DNA of 64,000 bases from Oceanihabitans gracilariae (GCF_042684485.1 NZ_JBHULM010000001.1:1-64000), one strand, 5' to 3'. Numbered from the stretch's first letter, positions 17,291-26,038 are shown. Translations and numbers: made by a program. Notes: generated by a model not told the origin, from the letters alone.

Positions 17291-17374
17291 TGGTTTGTTT
17301 CTTTTTTATAGACAGCTAGATGTTTCTTAAAATGGCAAGTACTACCTTATTTACTTTTAGCTATAGCCTTTAGT

Positions 17375-18613
17375 TTAAAATTCATAAATGGTTACTCCGC
17401 TTCGTAGTTTTGGTTCAATGTATGTGCTTTTTGGAGGCATTTTTAATCCGTCGTCAGCAATTTTTTTCATTTCATTAATGTTAACAGGAACCATTCCGAA
17501 ACCTACAGCATATTCACCACTATCTATCATGCTTTTTAAATTTATAATATCTTTTTTTCCGTTAAGATATTTAATTCGGTTGTCGTTTCTTAAATCGTTA
17601 ATTCCTAAAATAGGTTGTAAAATAGTAGTGTACAATAACTGCGCATCAAGAGCATCTAGTGCATTTTTAAATGTATAACGGGTTTTTCGTAAATATAAGG
17701 AATAAAACTCGCCATCTAAATACATGCTAAAATGATGTTTTTTGCTTGGTTTATATGGTATTTCTCCTCTGTTTTCTATTCTAAAAACAGTGTCTAATTT
17801 AATTAAAAAAGCTTCTTTGCTTAAACCGTTTAAATCTTTTATTAAGCGATTAAATTCATGAATTCGCAATTCGGATTCTGGAATTAAAAAACTCATAAAA
17901 AAGTTATAAGGCTCTGTGCCATTGTGTTTAGGGTTGTTCTTTTTTAAATCTTTACACAACAAATAGGAAGAAGAAGAACGATGATGCCCATCTGCTATAT
18001 AAATGGTTTTCATTTTATTAAATTCTTCGGCAATGGTTTTAATGGTTGCTTCGTCTTGTATTTTCCAAAGGTAATGCGTGTCTCTATACGTGGTAGTAAA
18101 TTCAAATTCTGCACGTTCCTTTTCAGTGTTTTTTAAAATAGAAGCAATAATGGTATTGTCAGGATAGGTTAGTAGTACAGGCTCTGCGTTAAAACCAACT
18201 GTTTTTAAATAATCTTTAAAAACAGTTTCTCTATTTTCTAGAGTGTCTTCGTGTTTTTTTATGATGTCTTTTTCATAATCTTCTGCACTAGCAGCAGCTA
18301 CAATACCATGAAAAACTTGCTTTTCTCTATCTACAATTTTATAAATGTAGTAACTAGGTTTTTTGTCTTGAACAAAAATATGGTCTTCTTTAAATTCTAA
18401 ATACCTGTTTTTTACTAGCGTATAGCGTTCTTCGCCAGTAATTTCATGCGCGTATTTATAACCAGGATTTACAATATGCAAAAAGGAAAAAGGGTTGTAG
18501 TCTAGTCGTGCTTCACGTTCAGCTTGTGTGTAAGTTTGGTAGGAGCGTGAGGCTACTAAACTTACTTTGTCTCTTGTTGGACGTACTGCTTTAAACGGAA
18601 TTATTTTTGGCAT
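17375..18613 (-). CDS. DUF1015 family protein
   Basis: A 412-residue cytosolic protein of the DUF1015 family: it begins IIPFKAVRPTRDKV and has YIADGHHRSSSSYLL in the centre, both conserved family blocks. The biochemical function is not established. In other bacteria it sits near serine or hydroxy-acid metabolism genes; here the next conserved gene on the strand is a 3-hydroxyacyl-CoA dehydrogenase, separated only by the four-helix-bundle insertion. Confidence 0.85.
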   Translation of the reverse strand: MPKIIPFKAVRPTRDKVSLVASRSYQTYTQAEREARLDYNPFSFLHIVNPGYKYAHEITGEERYTLVKNRYLEFKEDHIFVQDKKPSYYIYKIVDREKQVFHGIVAAASAEDYEKDIIKKHEDTLENRETVFKDYLKTVGFNAEPVLLTYPDNTIIASILKNTEKERAEFEFTTTYRDTHYLWKIQDEATIKTIAEEFNKMKTIYIADGHHRSSSSYLLCKDLKKNNPKHNGTEPYNFFMSFLIPESELRIHEFNRLIKDLNGLSKEAFLIKLDTVFRIENRGEIPYKPSKKHHFSMYLDGEFYSLYLRKTRYTFKNALDALDAQLLYTTILQPILGINDLRNDNRIKYLNGKKDIINLKSMIDSGEYAVGFGMVPVNINEMKKIADDGLKMPPKSTYIEPKLRSGVTIYEF

Positions 18614-18633
18614 AAAATGTAGTCATCAGTATT

Positions 18634-18646
18634 CAGTGGTCAGTAA
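18634..18646. repeat. Inverted heptad repeat, left flank of four-helix-bundle gene
   Basis: CAGTGGTCAGTAA here is the exact reverse complement of TTACTGACCACTG at 19062-19074. TCAGT recurs every seven bases from 18626 to 18644. Confidence 0.75.
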
Positions 18647-18657
18647 ACAATAGTTTG

Positions 18658-19026
18658 TTACTTCGAACCAAATTTATTTGGATTTTGAATCATATAGTTA
18701 ATTAATTTACCGACTTCAATACTTTTTGCTGTTAAATCATCAAAAGTTTCTTGGTCAATATATGCACAAGCAAATGAAAACTCTAGCCATGTTTGTGTTT
18801 CAGAATTCTCTGCATCACTATCTGAAAGTTTGCTAATAAAATGTTTTGGGTAACGCCTTTTTCTATAGGCTTCCGCTAGATTTGCACATACACTTCTTGA
18901 AGATCTTCTAACTTGATCTGTTAACGAATATGTTTCCTCTTTTGGAAAAGATTTTGAAAGGTTATAAATATTCATTGCTAACGCAAATCCTTTTTTATAA
19001 GCCAATAAATCTTGAAACCTTAACAT
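18658..19026 (-). CDS. Four-helix-bundle protein (S23 / 23S rRNA IVP family)
   Basis: A 122-residue all-alpha protein. It has the family pattern: FQDLLAYKKGFALAMNIY, FPKEETYSLTDQVRRSSRS, a conserved NLAEAYRKR block and a final amphipathic helix. Homologues were first noticed inside intervening sequences of 23S rRNA genes, but many, like this one, stand in ordinary intergenic DNA; their function is unknown (pentameric bundles, possible nucleic-acid binding). It is bounded by inverted heptamer repeats and separates two genes that look like normal neighbours, which suggests insertion as a cassette. Confidence 0.88.
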   Translation of the reverse strand: MLRFQDLLAYKKGFALAMNIYNLSKSFPKEETYSLTDQVRRSSRSVCANLAEAYRKRRYPKHFISKLSDSDAENSETQTWLEFSFACAYIDQETFDDLTAKSIEVGKLINYMIQNPNKFGSK

Positions 19027-19061
19027 CTTTTAATTTTCAATAAACCTTTATTCTTTAAAAC

Positions 19062-19092
19062 TTACTGACCACTGACCACTGACCACTGACCA
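19062..19092. repeat. (CTGACCA)x4 tandem heptamers, right flank
   Basis: Four exact tandem copies of CTGACCA occupy 19065-19092. Together with the preceding TTA they form an inverted copy of the left flank at 18634-18646. Confidence 0.9.
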
Positions 19093-19097
19093 CTATT

Positions 19098-19988
19098 TTA
19101 CTTAACAAACTGCTTCGAAACTTTCTCAGCTTTTTTGCTTTCAGAGTAATCATAAAAACCTTCACCAGATTTTACACCTAGTTTTCCTGCTCTTACCATG
19201 TTTACTAATAAAGGACAAGGAGCGTATTTTGGGTTTTTAAATCCGTCATACATTACATTTAATATAGAAAGACAAATATCTAATCCAATAAAATCGGCTA
19301 ATTGTAATGGACCCATAGGATGCGCCATACCTAATTTCATAACGGTATCAATTTCTTGAACACCAGCAACACCATTGTATAAAGTTTCAATAGCCTCGTT
19401 TAGCATAGGCATTAAAATACGGTTAGCAACAAATCCTGGGTAGTCATTTACTTCGGTTGGTGTTTTTCCTAATTCTTTAGAAAGCGCCATGATGGTATTG
19501 GTAACTGCATCACTTGTATTGTAACCTCTAATAATTTCTACCAATTTCATGATTGGTACAGGATTCATAAAATGCATACCAATTACCTTTTCTGGTCTGT
19601 TGGTTACTGCTGCTATTTGTGTAATAGAAATAGAAGAGGTATTAGATGCTAAAATAGTATCTGCAGCACAAGCTTTATCTAATTGCTTAAAAATATTAAG
19701 TTTTAATTCTACATTTTCTGTAGCAGCTTCTACAACCAGTTCTACATTTTTAACACCTTCTTCTATGTTAGTAAATGTAGTAATGTTTCCTAAGGTATTT
19801 GCTTTGTCAGCTTCGGTAATTTTTTCTTTAGCAACCATTCTGTCTAAGTTTTTAGAAATGGTGGCTATTCCTCTTTCTAAAGAAGCTTCGCTAATATCTA
19901 TTAGTTGTACATTAAATCCAGATTGAGCAAAGGTATGTGCAATACCATTTCCCATGGTTCCTGCTCCAATTACTGCTATGTTTTTCAT
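19098..19988 (-). CDS. 3-hydroxybutyryl-CoA dehydrogenase
   Basis: A 296-residue NAD(P)-dependent dehydrogenase that interconverts acetoacetyl-CoA and 3-hydroxybutyryl-CoA in short-chain fatty acid metabolism. The N-terminal Rossmann motif is GAGTMGNGIA; SNTSSISITQIA, GMHFMNPVP (catalytic His) and DYPGFVANRILMP are typical. A longer in-frame start at 20045 would add a non-conserved peptide encoded by leader hairpin sequence, so the ATG at 19988 directly before KNIAVIGAG is chosen. It is preceded by an unusually structured leader. Confidence 0.92.
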   Translation of the reverse strand: MKNIAVIGAGTMGNGIAHTFAQSGFNVQLIDISEASLERGIATISKNLDRMVAKEKITEADKANTLGNITTFTNIEEGVKNVELVVEAATENVELKLNIFKQLDKACAADTILASNTSSISITQIAAVTNRPEKVIGMHFMNPVPIMKLVEIIRGYNTSDAVTNTIMALSKELGKTPTEVNDYPGFVANRILMPMLNEAIETLYNGVAGVQEIDTVMKLGMAHPMGPLQLADFIGLDICLSILNVMYDGFKNPKYAPCPLLVNMVRAGKLGVKSGEGFYDYSESKKAEKVSKQFVK

Positions 19989-20005
19989 AAAAAATATATT
20001 TTTCT

Positions 20006-20118
20006 TTTCCGCGAAAGCGAAAACCTGTTGTTTTTTTATTTCCATAAAAATGGAAAACTATTTATCTTTAATTATACACTCTTCTTTTTTTTGATTTCTT
20101 TTACTAACGAAATCAAAA
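20006..20118 (-). other. Three successive hairpins in the leader of the 3HB-CoA dehydrogenase gene
   Basis: Three perfect or near-perfect inverted repeats lie between the oxidoreductase stop and the dehydrogenase ATG. One is TTTTGATTTC/GAAATCAAAA (20089-20118). One is TTTCCAT/ATGGAAA (20039-20056). One is a small hairpin around CGCGAAAGCG with flanking TTTT/AAAA (about 20006-20024). Their role is unknown; the first may act as a terminator-like element. Confidence 0.5.
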
Positions 20119-20167
20119 TTGGTTTTCTTCTATAGTAGAAGCGAAGAGCAAACGTTGTGATTATTGT

Positions 20168-21127
20168 TTAAAACTGATCAATAATCATATTGGCAACACG
20201 TAAGGCTTCTGTACCATCGTGAAGTGTAACTATTGGTTTGGTGTTGGTATTAATGGCTTTTGCAAAAGACTCTAACTCGTCAAGAATAGCGTTGTTTCCT
20301 GCTATTTCAGGATTGTCAAAATAGATTTGTTTTTTAACGCCTTCTGCGTTTTGTAAAATCATATCAAAGTCTCCAGGGTTTTCAGGAGCGTCTTTCATTT
20401 TAACAACCTCACATTTCTTTTCTAAGAAATCAACAGACACATAGGCATCACGTTGAAAGAAACGTGATTTTCGCATGTTTTTTAAAGAAATTCTACTTGC
20501 TGTTAAGTTAGCAACACAACCGTTTACAAATTCTATTCGTGCATTGGCTATATCTGGCGTATCACTAATTACAGATACACCACTTGCGCTAACATGCTTT
20601 ACTTTAGATTGTACAACGCTTAAAATAATGTCTATATCGTGAATCATTAAATCTAAAACCACAGGAACATCTGTACCACGAGGATTAAATTCTGCAAGTC
20701 TATGTGTTTCTATAAACATTGGCTTGTCTAACATATCTTTAACTGCTATAAAAGCAGGATTAAAGCGTTCTACATGACCAACTTGCCCTTTAACACCATG
20801 TTCTGCAACTAAGGTTCTTATGGTTTCGGCTTCTTCAACAGTATTGGTTATTGGTTTTTCAATAAAAATATGTTTGCCTTTTGCTATGGCTTGTCTAGCA
20901 CAGTCGTAGTGCGAAAGCGTAGGCGTTACAATGTCTACAACATCTACAGCTTCTATAAGTTTTTCAATAGAGTTAAAATAAGTGTAGCCAAATTCTTCAG
21001 CTACTTTTTTTGCGTTTTCTTCGTTAGCATCATAGAAACCAACGAGGTTATATTTTTCAGATTGATTAAGTAATCTTAAATGAATTTTCCCTAGATGACC
21101 AGCACCAAGAACACCTGCTTTTAGCAT
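20168..21127 (-). CDS. Gfo/Idh/MocA-family oxidoreductase
   Basis: A 319-residue NAD(P)-dependent oxidoreductase. The N-terminal Rossmann fold begins KAGVLGAGHLGKIHL, the family signature EKPITN lies near residue 96, and the C-terminal alpha/beta domain contains the conserved DLMIHDIDI with the catalytic-region His/Asp. Substrates in this family are sugars, inositols or related polyols; the exact one cannot be told. A -7 box lies 16 bases before the ATG. Confidence 0.88.
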   Translation of the reverse strand: MLKAGVLGAGHLGKIHLRLLNQSEKYNLVGFYDANEENAKKVAEEFGYTYFNSIEKLIEAVDVVDIVTPTLSHYDCARQAIAKGKHIFIEKPITNTVEEAETIRTLVAEHGVKGQVGHVERFNPAFIAVKDMLDKPMFIETHRLAEFNPRGTDVPVVLDLMIHDIDIILSVVQSKVKHVSASGVSVISDTPDIANARIEFVNGCVANLTASRISLKNMRKSRFFQRDAYVSVDFLEKKCEVVKMKDAPENPGDFDMILQNAEGVKKQIYFDNPEIAGNNAILDELESFAKAINTNTKPIVTLHDGTEALRVANMIIDQF

Positions 21128-21143
21128 ACTTTTACGTTTTTAA

Positions 21144-21151
21144 CAAAAATA
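21144..21151 (-). promoter_or_regulatory. -7 box TATTTTTG of the Gfo/Idh gene
   Basis: Exact TAnnTTTG on the minus strand, 16 bases upstream of the ATG at 21127. Confidence 0.4.
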
Positions 21152-21336
21152 AGATTTTTAATTTTTTTATTGTTATTTATTAGGGAACTTTTTAAAGGAA
21201 TTCCTTTTAAGATTCTCTTAACGCGTTTTTAACGCAAGTTTGTGAATTGTACGAAATCTATTGTTAATGAGCGCTTCGTAAATATAATGTACTACTTATA
21301 AGAGCACATTTTGTTTCACTTTAATTCTATAATATC

Positions 21337-21609
21337 ATGAAAAAATTAATCCTAACATTAAGCGCAGTATTTTTTATTGCCACTACTATTTCAGCAAGTA
21401 ACGGAAATCAAGAAATACAAAAAAAATATTTACAAGAAAAGTTGCATTCTTATAAGAATAGCTATAAAAAAGATATGTATTTATGGGAAGTAGAAAGTAA
21501 CTACGGAAAAGCTTCAGGTTACGCTACATCTCTTGAAAAAGCCAAAGAAATGATTGCCTTGGTTGGTAAAAAAGATGTTACTACATTTAAAATAATTGTA
21601 TCTAATTAA
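21337..21609 (+). CDS. Small secreted protein, unknown function
   Basis: 90 residues with a clear signal peptide (MKKLILTLSAVFFIATTISA). The mature part is about 70 residues, lysine-rich and probably mixed alpha/beta (KAKEMIALVGKKDVTTFKIIV). I do not recognise the family. It starts with ATG after an AT-rich leader and is followed by a strong terminator, which supports it as a real single-gene transcript. Confidence 0.7.
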   Translation: MKKLILTLSAVFFIATTISASNGNQEIQKKYLQEKLHSYKNSYKKDMYLWEVESNYGKASGYATSLEKAKEMIALVGKKDVTTFKIIVSN

Positions 21610-21630
21610 TCCTTCATTTAATAAAATACG

Positions 21631-21667
21631 AAGCATCAAGTGGTTATAATTTGATGCTTTTTTTTTG
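21631..21667 (+). terminator. Rho-independent terminator
   Basis: Stem AAGCATCAA/TTGATGCTT followed by a run of at least eight T, 22 bases after the small secreted protein gene. Confidence 0.85.
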
Positions 21668-21728
21668 CCGTTTTTTTACTTGTCTTAAAAATGTTTGTTT
21701 AATTTTAGCATTCTAAACTAACTCATTT

Positions 21729-22370
21729 TTGAAAGATACTTTTAAACACCAAGGATTAAGACAAAAACTAGTAGATGTTCTAGTTATCAAGGGAATACAA
21801 GATAAACAAGTTCTAGCAGCAATTAGAAAAATACCAAGACATTTGTTCATGGATTCAAGCTTTTTAGATCATGCGTATCAAGATAAAGCATTTCCTATTG
21901 CAGCAGATCAAACTATTTCGCAACCTTATACTGTTGCTTTTCAATCTGAATTATTACAAGTAAAACCTTCTGATAAAGTTTTAGAAATAGGAACAGGAAG
22001 TGGTTACCAAACAGCTGTTTTATGTGAGTTAGGAGCAAAAGTATATAGTATTGAAAGACAACAAGAGCTCTTTAAAAAAACAAGTAAGTTTTTGCCTAAA
22101 TTAGGATATAGACCTAAAAAACTCATTTTTGGTGATGGTTATAAGGGTTTAAAAGAAGAAGCGCCTTTTGCTAGTATTATTGTAACTGCTGGAGCTCCTT
22201 TTGTGCCAAAGCCTTTATTAAGTCAGTTGGCTATTGGAGGACGCTTAGTGATTCCTGTTGGTAATGATGTGCAAACAATGACGCTGTTTATAAGAAAAGG
22301 AGAAAAGGAATTTGAAAAATACGAATTTGGCGAGTTTCGTTTTGTGCCTTTATTAGAAGATAAAAATTAG
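21729..22370 (+). CDS. pcm: Protein-L-isoaspartate O-methyltransferase
   Basis: Repairs isoaspartyl residues in aged proteins using S-adenosylmethionine. The 213-residue protein has the family blocks: VLAAIRKIPRHLFM, the active-site TISQPYTVAFQ, and the SAM-binding VLEIGTGSGYQTAVL. The start is a TTG at 21729; there is no ATG in frame before the conserved HQGLRQKLVD segment, so TTG is likely genuine. It converges on smpB with a bidirectional terminator in between. Confidence 0.95.
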   Translation: MKDTFKHQGLRQKLVDVLVIKGIQDKQVLAAIRKIPRHLFMDSSFLDHAYQDKAFPIAADQTISQPYTVAFQSELLQVKPSDKVLEIGTGSGYQTAVLCELGAKVYSIERQQELFKKTSKFLPKLGYRPKKLIFGDGYKGLKEEAPFASIIVTAGAPFVPKPLLSQLAIGGRLVIPVGNDVQTMTLFIRKGEKEFEKYEFGEFRFVPLLEDKN

Positions 22371-22413
22371 TAGGTAGTCTGTTGGTAAAAACAGAAGAAC
22401 ATATAAACTTAAT

Positions 22414-22448
22414 AAAACAGAAGTATACTTAGTATTCTTCTGTTTTAA
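22414..22448. terminator. Bidirectional terminator between pcm and smpB
   Basis: Hairpin AAAACAGAAG/CTTCTGTTTT with an inner ATAC/GTAT pairing and TTA loop; A and T flanks allow it to work for both convergent genes. Confidence 0.75.
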
Positions 22449-22466
22449 AATCTACCTGTTTATAAA

Positions 22467-22922
22467 TTAAAAATTCTTTTTAATCCTGTCTAAGTTACGC
22501 TTGTTATCTCTGTCTTTTATAGTTTCTCTTTTGTCATAAAGTTTTTTTCCTTTAGCAAGAGCAATAACCAGTTTAGCTAATCCTTTTTCATTTATAAATA
22601 ATCGCAACGGAACAATTGTTAATCCTTTTGTGTTAACGTCTTTAGCTAGTTTTTTTAATTCGCGTTTGTTTAATAATAACTTGCGTTCTGCCTTTGGTCT
22701 GTGGTTGTAATAATTACCATAGACATATTCTTGAATGGTCATGTTTATTACAAACAATTCGTTTTGCTCATTAAACTCACAAAAACTTTCAGCAATAGAA
22801 GCTTTACTATCTCTAATAGATTTTATTTCGGTTCCAGTTAAAACAATGCCAGCAGTATACTTATCTAGTATCTCATACTCGAATTTGGCCTTTTTGTTTC
22901 TTATGTTTACAGTGTTTTGCAT
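22467..22922 (-). CDS. smpB: SsrA-binding protein
   Basis: SmpB binds tmRNA and is needed for trans-translation, the rescue of stalled ribosomes. The protein from ATG 22922 is 151 residues, the normal size, and shows YTAGIVLTGTEIKSIR, GNYYNHRPKAERKLLLNK and the lysine-rich C-terminus KLYDKRETIKDRD. A TTG three codons further upstream overlaps the promoter box, so ATG 22922 is preferred. No tmRNA gene was seen in this window. Confidence 0.96.
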   Translation of the reverse strand: MQNTVNIRNKKAKFEYEILDKYTAGIVLTGTEIKSIRDSKASIAESFCEFNEQNELFVINMTIQEYVYGNYYNHRPKAERKLLLNKRELKKLAKDVNTKGLTIVPLRLFINEKGLAKLVIALAKGKKLYDKRETIKDRDNKRNLDRIKKNF

Positions 22923-22928
22923 GTTTGC

Positions 22929-22936
22929 CAAAATTA
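22929..22936 (-). promoter_or_regulatory. -7 box TAATTTTG of smpB
   Basis: Exact TAnnTTTG on the minus strand ending six bases before the smpB ATG. It fixes the start at 22922 and suggests a leaderless mRNA. Confidence 0.5.
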
Positions 22937-23007
22937 CACAATTAAATTAAGTACTAAAATGTTATTAATTGATTAATTTTCCGACAACCTAAATAAAAAA
23001 TTATTTC

Positions 23008-23745
23008 ATGCAAAAGTTACTCCTTCTAATTGTAATTAGTTTTCTGTTTATAGCTTGTAATACAGAAAAAACCGAAACAGCAGATGCTATTATAAATAAG
23101 GCTATTACTGTGGCTGGCGGAAAAAAATATACAGATGCAGAAATACATTTTAATTTTAGAGGTATCAAGTATACTTCTGTTAGAAAAAACGAAATATACC
23201 AATATGAACGTGAGTTTCAAGATTCGGTTACTGTAATTCGTGATGTTTTAAATAATAAAGGATTTAAAAGATATGTAGATCATGCCGAAGTTTCTGTAGC
23301 AGATAGTATGGCAGTAAAGTATGCGGCTTCTGTAAATTCGGTACATTATTTTGCTTTATTGCCTTACGGATTAAATGATAAAGCAGTTGTAAAAACAAAA
23401 CTTGAAGAGGTAGCTATTCACGGAAAAAATTACCATAAAATTAAAGTAACCTTTCAAGAAGATGGAGGAGGAGAAGATTTTGATGATGTGTTTGTGTACT
23501 GGGTAAATAAAGAAAGCTATACAGTAGATTATTTAGCTTATTCTTATCAAGAAGCATCTGGTATAGGTATGCGTTTTCGCGAAGCCTATATTGTGCAAAC
23601 GGTTAACGGATTGCGTTTTGTAGATTATAATAATTATAAACCAACAGACAAAAACCTTAGCCTTTTAGAAATGGATAAGGCTTTTGAAAATGGTAAATTA
23701 CAACTACTTTCTAAAATAGAATTAAAAGATATACAGGTAAAATAA
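23008..23745 (+). CDS. DUF6503-like lipoprotein
   Basis: A 245-residue protein with a lipoprotein signal (LLLIVISFLFIAC, lipobox Cys at about 17). The mature part is beta-rich and resembles a LolA/outer-membrane-lipoprotein-like open barrel: DAIINKAITVAGGKKYTDAEIHF and YHKIKVTFQEDGGGEDFDDVFVYW. Such proteins are annotated DUF6503 in flavobacteria as far as I recall; function unknown. It converges with deoD with only 28 bases between the genes. Confidence 0.7.
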   Translation: MQKLLLLIVISFLFIACNTEKTETADAIINKAITVAGGKKYTDAEIHFNFRGIKYTSVRKNEIYQYEREFQDSVTVIRDVLNNKGFKRYVDHAEVSVADSMAVKYAASVNSVHYFALLPYGLNDKAVVKTKLEEVAIHGKNYHKIKVTFQEDGGGEDFDDVFVYWVNKESYTVDYLAYSYQEASGIGMRFREAYIVQTVNGLRFVDYNNYKPTDKNLSLLEMDKAFENGKLQLLSKIELKDIQVK

Positions 23746-23773
23746 ATATAGTTGCGTTTGGTAAAACAAGCAA

Positions 23774-24472
23774 TTAGGCAATTTCTATAGCAATTTCTAT
23801 CATGTCTTTAAAAGTAGTTTCTCTTTCTTTACTTGTTGTTTTTTCTCCTGTTACTAATGAGTCTGAAATAGTAAGAATGGTAAGCGCATTTACATTGTGT
23901 TTTGCAGCAACAGTATATAAGCCTGCGGTTTCCATTTCTACACAAAGCACACCAAATTTGCTCCACTTTTTATACGATTCAAAATCATCTGCATAAAACT
24001 CATCACTAGTAAAAATATTTCCAGCTTTAATAGGAATATTTTTTTCTTTTGCAGCTTCAATAGCTTTATTAAAAAGTTCAAAATTTGCAGTAGGAGCATA
24101 ATCAGCACCACCAAAACGCTGCTCATTTAATCCAGAGTTAGAAGAGGCAGCCATTGCTAATACTACATCTCTAATTTTTATATGTTCTTGGTAAGAACCT
24201 GCGCTACCTACACGTATAAGGTTTTTTACATCAAACTGTGTAATTAATTCATGTGCATAAATAGAAATACTTGGTACTCCCATTCCTGTTCCCATTACAG
24301 AAATGCGTTTTCCTTGATAGGTTCCTGTATAACCAAGCATGCCTCTAACTTCATTAAAGCAAACAGGGTTTTCAAAAAAAGTTTCGGCAATCCATTTTGC
24401 GCGTAAAGGATCTCCTGGTAATAATATAGTTTCTGCAATATCGCCTTTGTTGGCTCCAATATGTATGCTCAT
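23774..24472 (-). CDS. deoD: Purine-nucleoside phosphorylase
   Basis: Phosphorolyses purine (deoxy)nucleosides to free base and (deoxy)ribose-1-phosphate for salvage. 232 residues, the hexameric DeoD type: MSIHIGANKGDIAETILLPG, GDPLRAKWIA, GMLGYTGTYQG, GTGMGVPSISIYAHEL and VEMETAGLY are all conserved. It lies 45 bases after deoC on the same strand, giving a deoC-deoD salvage operon. Confidence 0.96.
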   Translation of the reverse strand: MSIHIGANKGDIAETILLPGDPLRAKWIAETFFENPVCFNEVRGMLGYTGTYQGKRISVMGTGMGVPSISIYAHELITQFDVKNLIRVGSAGSYQEHIKIRDVVLAMAASSNSGLNEQRFGGADYAPTANFELFNKAIEAAKEKNIPIKAGNIFTSDEFYADDFESYKKWSKFGVLCVEMETAGLYTVAAKHNVNALTILTISDSLVTGEKTTSKERETTFKDMIEIAIEIA

Positions 24473-24517
24473 TTGTTTTGGTATATATACTTAATATTAA
24501 ATGTCTAGTTCTTGTTG

Positions 24518-25186
24518 TTAATAGTTGTCTTCTTCAGTATGGATTCCTGTAACAATAGCAATACCGTTTGAGGTTCCAATTCTATCTACACCAAGATTAA
24601 TGTATGCTAAAGCTGTTTTTGTATCTCTAATTCCTCCAGAAGCTTTTATTTTAGTTTTGCCATTGGCAATAACCGATTGCATGAGTTTTACATCTTCCAT
24701 AGTTGCTCCTCCTGTACCAAAGCCTGTAGACGTTTTAATAAAATCTGCTCCAGCTTGTATCGCTAAGGCACTTGCTTTTTTTATTTCTTCAGCATCTAAA
24801 TAACAGGTTTCTAAAATTACTTTTAAAGTATGGTTGGGCATTTCCTTTTTTACCAAAGCAATATCTTCAGTAACCAATTCAAATGCATTGCTTTTTAAAT
24901 AACCAATATTTAAAACCATATCAATTTCATCTGCACCATCTTGTAATGCTTGTTTGGTTTCTGCAACTTTAGCCTTAGTACTCATGGCTCCTAAAGGAAA
25001 ACCAATAACACTACATACTTTAACCTCTGAGTTTTTTAGTTGCTCTTTTACTAAAGCAACATGGCAAGAGTTTACACAAACCGAAAAGAAATCATGTGTT
25101 ATGGCTTCTTTACAGGTTTTAATGATATCAACATTTGTTGCTGTAGCTTTTAAAAGCGTGTGATCTATGTATTTGTTTAATTTCAT
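24518..25186 (-). CDS. deoC: Deoxyribose-phosphate aldolase
   Basis: Cleaves 2-deoxyribose-5-phosphate to glyceraldehyde-3-phosphate and acetaldehyde, feeding nucleoside carbon into glycolysis. The 222-residue TIM barrel has the opening YIDHTLLKATAT, VIGFPLGA, the Schiff-base lysine in DFIKTSTGFG and the second conserved lysine in KIKASGGIR. First gene of the deoC-deoD pair. Confidence 0.95.
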   Translation of the reverse strand: MKLNKYIDHTLLKATATNVDIIKTCKEAITHDFFSVCVNSCHVALVKEQLKNSEVKVCSVIGFPLGAMSTKAKVAETKQALQDGADEIDMVLNIGYLKSNAFELVTEDIALVKKEMPNHTLKVILETCYLDAEEIKKASALAIQAGADFIKTSTGFGTGGATMEDVKLMQSVIANGKTKIKASGGIRDTKTALAYINLGVDRIGTSNGIAIVTGIHTEEDNY

Positions 25187-25329
25187 TTTAAATCAAAAAT
25201 TATCAATAAAATTACTTCATTTTTTTTAAACGAAGATGGGTTTTTAGGTATTATTCTAAAATAATATAAGCCTAAAAAATAAAATTTCAACCTATGATTT
25301 TTATCATCTTTTATGGCTTTTTTCACTGT

Positions 25330-25337
25330 TAATTTTG
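25330..25337 (+). promoter_or_regulatory. -7 box TAATTTTG of the OmpW-like gene
   Basis: Exact TAnnTTTG, 24 bases upstream of the ATG at 25362. Confidence 0.5.
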
Positions 25338-25361
25338 TTTAAAATTTAAACCCAATTAATT

Positions 25362-26018
25362 ATGAAAAAATTATTTATATTAGCTTTATTAGCAACTTTT
25401 GCTTTTAATGCTGCCAACGCACAAGAAAGTACTACTGTAGAAGATGCAAGTTTTACTAAGTTTCAATTAAGAGTAAGAGCTTTAGCTGTAGTACCTAATG
25501 AGTCTGCAACAATAGACGCTATTGGTGGAAATGTAACTATTGCTAATGACTATGTGCCAGAATTAGATTTAACCTATTTTTTTACTAAAAACATAGCGGC
25601 AGAATTAATTTTAGCAACTACACAACACGATGTAAAAGCAGTAGCTACTGCTGCTGGAGATATTCCGTTAGGAGATGTAAGATTATTGCCTCCAACCTTA
25701 ACTTTACAATATCATTTTAATAGTGAAATGGTACATCCATATGTTGGAGCAGGTGTTAATTATACATTGTTTTATGATGCAAATTCAGGTCCTGTAGCAG
25801 ATGAGGTAGAATATGATAATGCTTTTGGTTTTGCTTTTCAATTAGGATTTGATTTTGATATTACAGACAAATGGTTTATTAACATAGATGCAAAATATCT
25901 ATTGTTAAACACAGATGTTACTGTTGATGCTACTACTGCATTAGGAGCTACTGTTGGTGCTGATGTTGATATTGATCCTTTTATTGCAGGTATTGGTATT
26001 GGTTACAAACTGTTTTAG
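25362..26018 (+). CDS. OmpW-family outer membrane beta-barrel protein
   Basis: 218 residues with a signal peptide ending NAANAQ (about 20). The mature protein alternates short amphipathic strands and ends in a C-terminal aromatic (GIGIGYKLF), as outer membrane barrels do. DVRLLPPTLTLQYHF and HPYVGAGVNYTLF are characteristic OmpW blocks. OmpW proteins form narrow hydrophobic channels in the outer membrane; substrate not predictable. Single-gene transcript with its own promoter and terminator. Confidence 0.9.
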   Translation: MKKLFILALLATFAFNAANAQESTTVEDASFTKFQLRVRALAVVPNESATIDAIGGNVTIANDYVPELDLTYFFTKNIAAELILATTQHDVKAVATAAGDIPLGDVRLLPPTLTLQYHFNSEMVHPYVGAGVNYTLFYDANSGPVADEVEYDNAFGFAFQLGFDFDITDKWFINIDAKYLLLNTDVTVDATTALGATVGADVDIDPFIAGIGIGYKLF

Positions 26019-26038
26019 TTTTTAATACATTTAAATGC

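Noticed and set aside
18658..19026. Four-helix-bundle gene as evidence for a 23S rRNA intervening sequence
   Set aside because: There is no rRNA sequence on either side.
19065..19092. CRISPR-like array at CTGACCA repeats
   Set aside because: Units are seven bases with no spacers; it is a simple tandem repeat and no cas genes are present.
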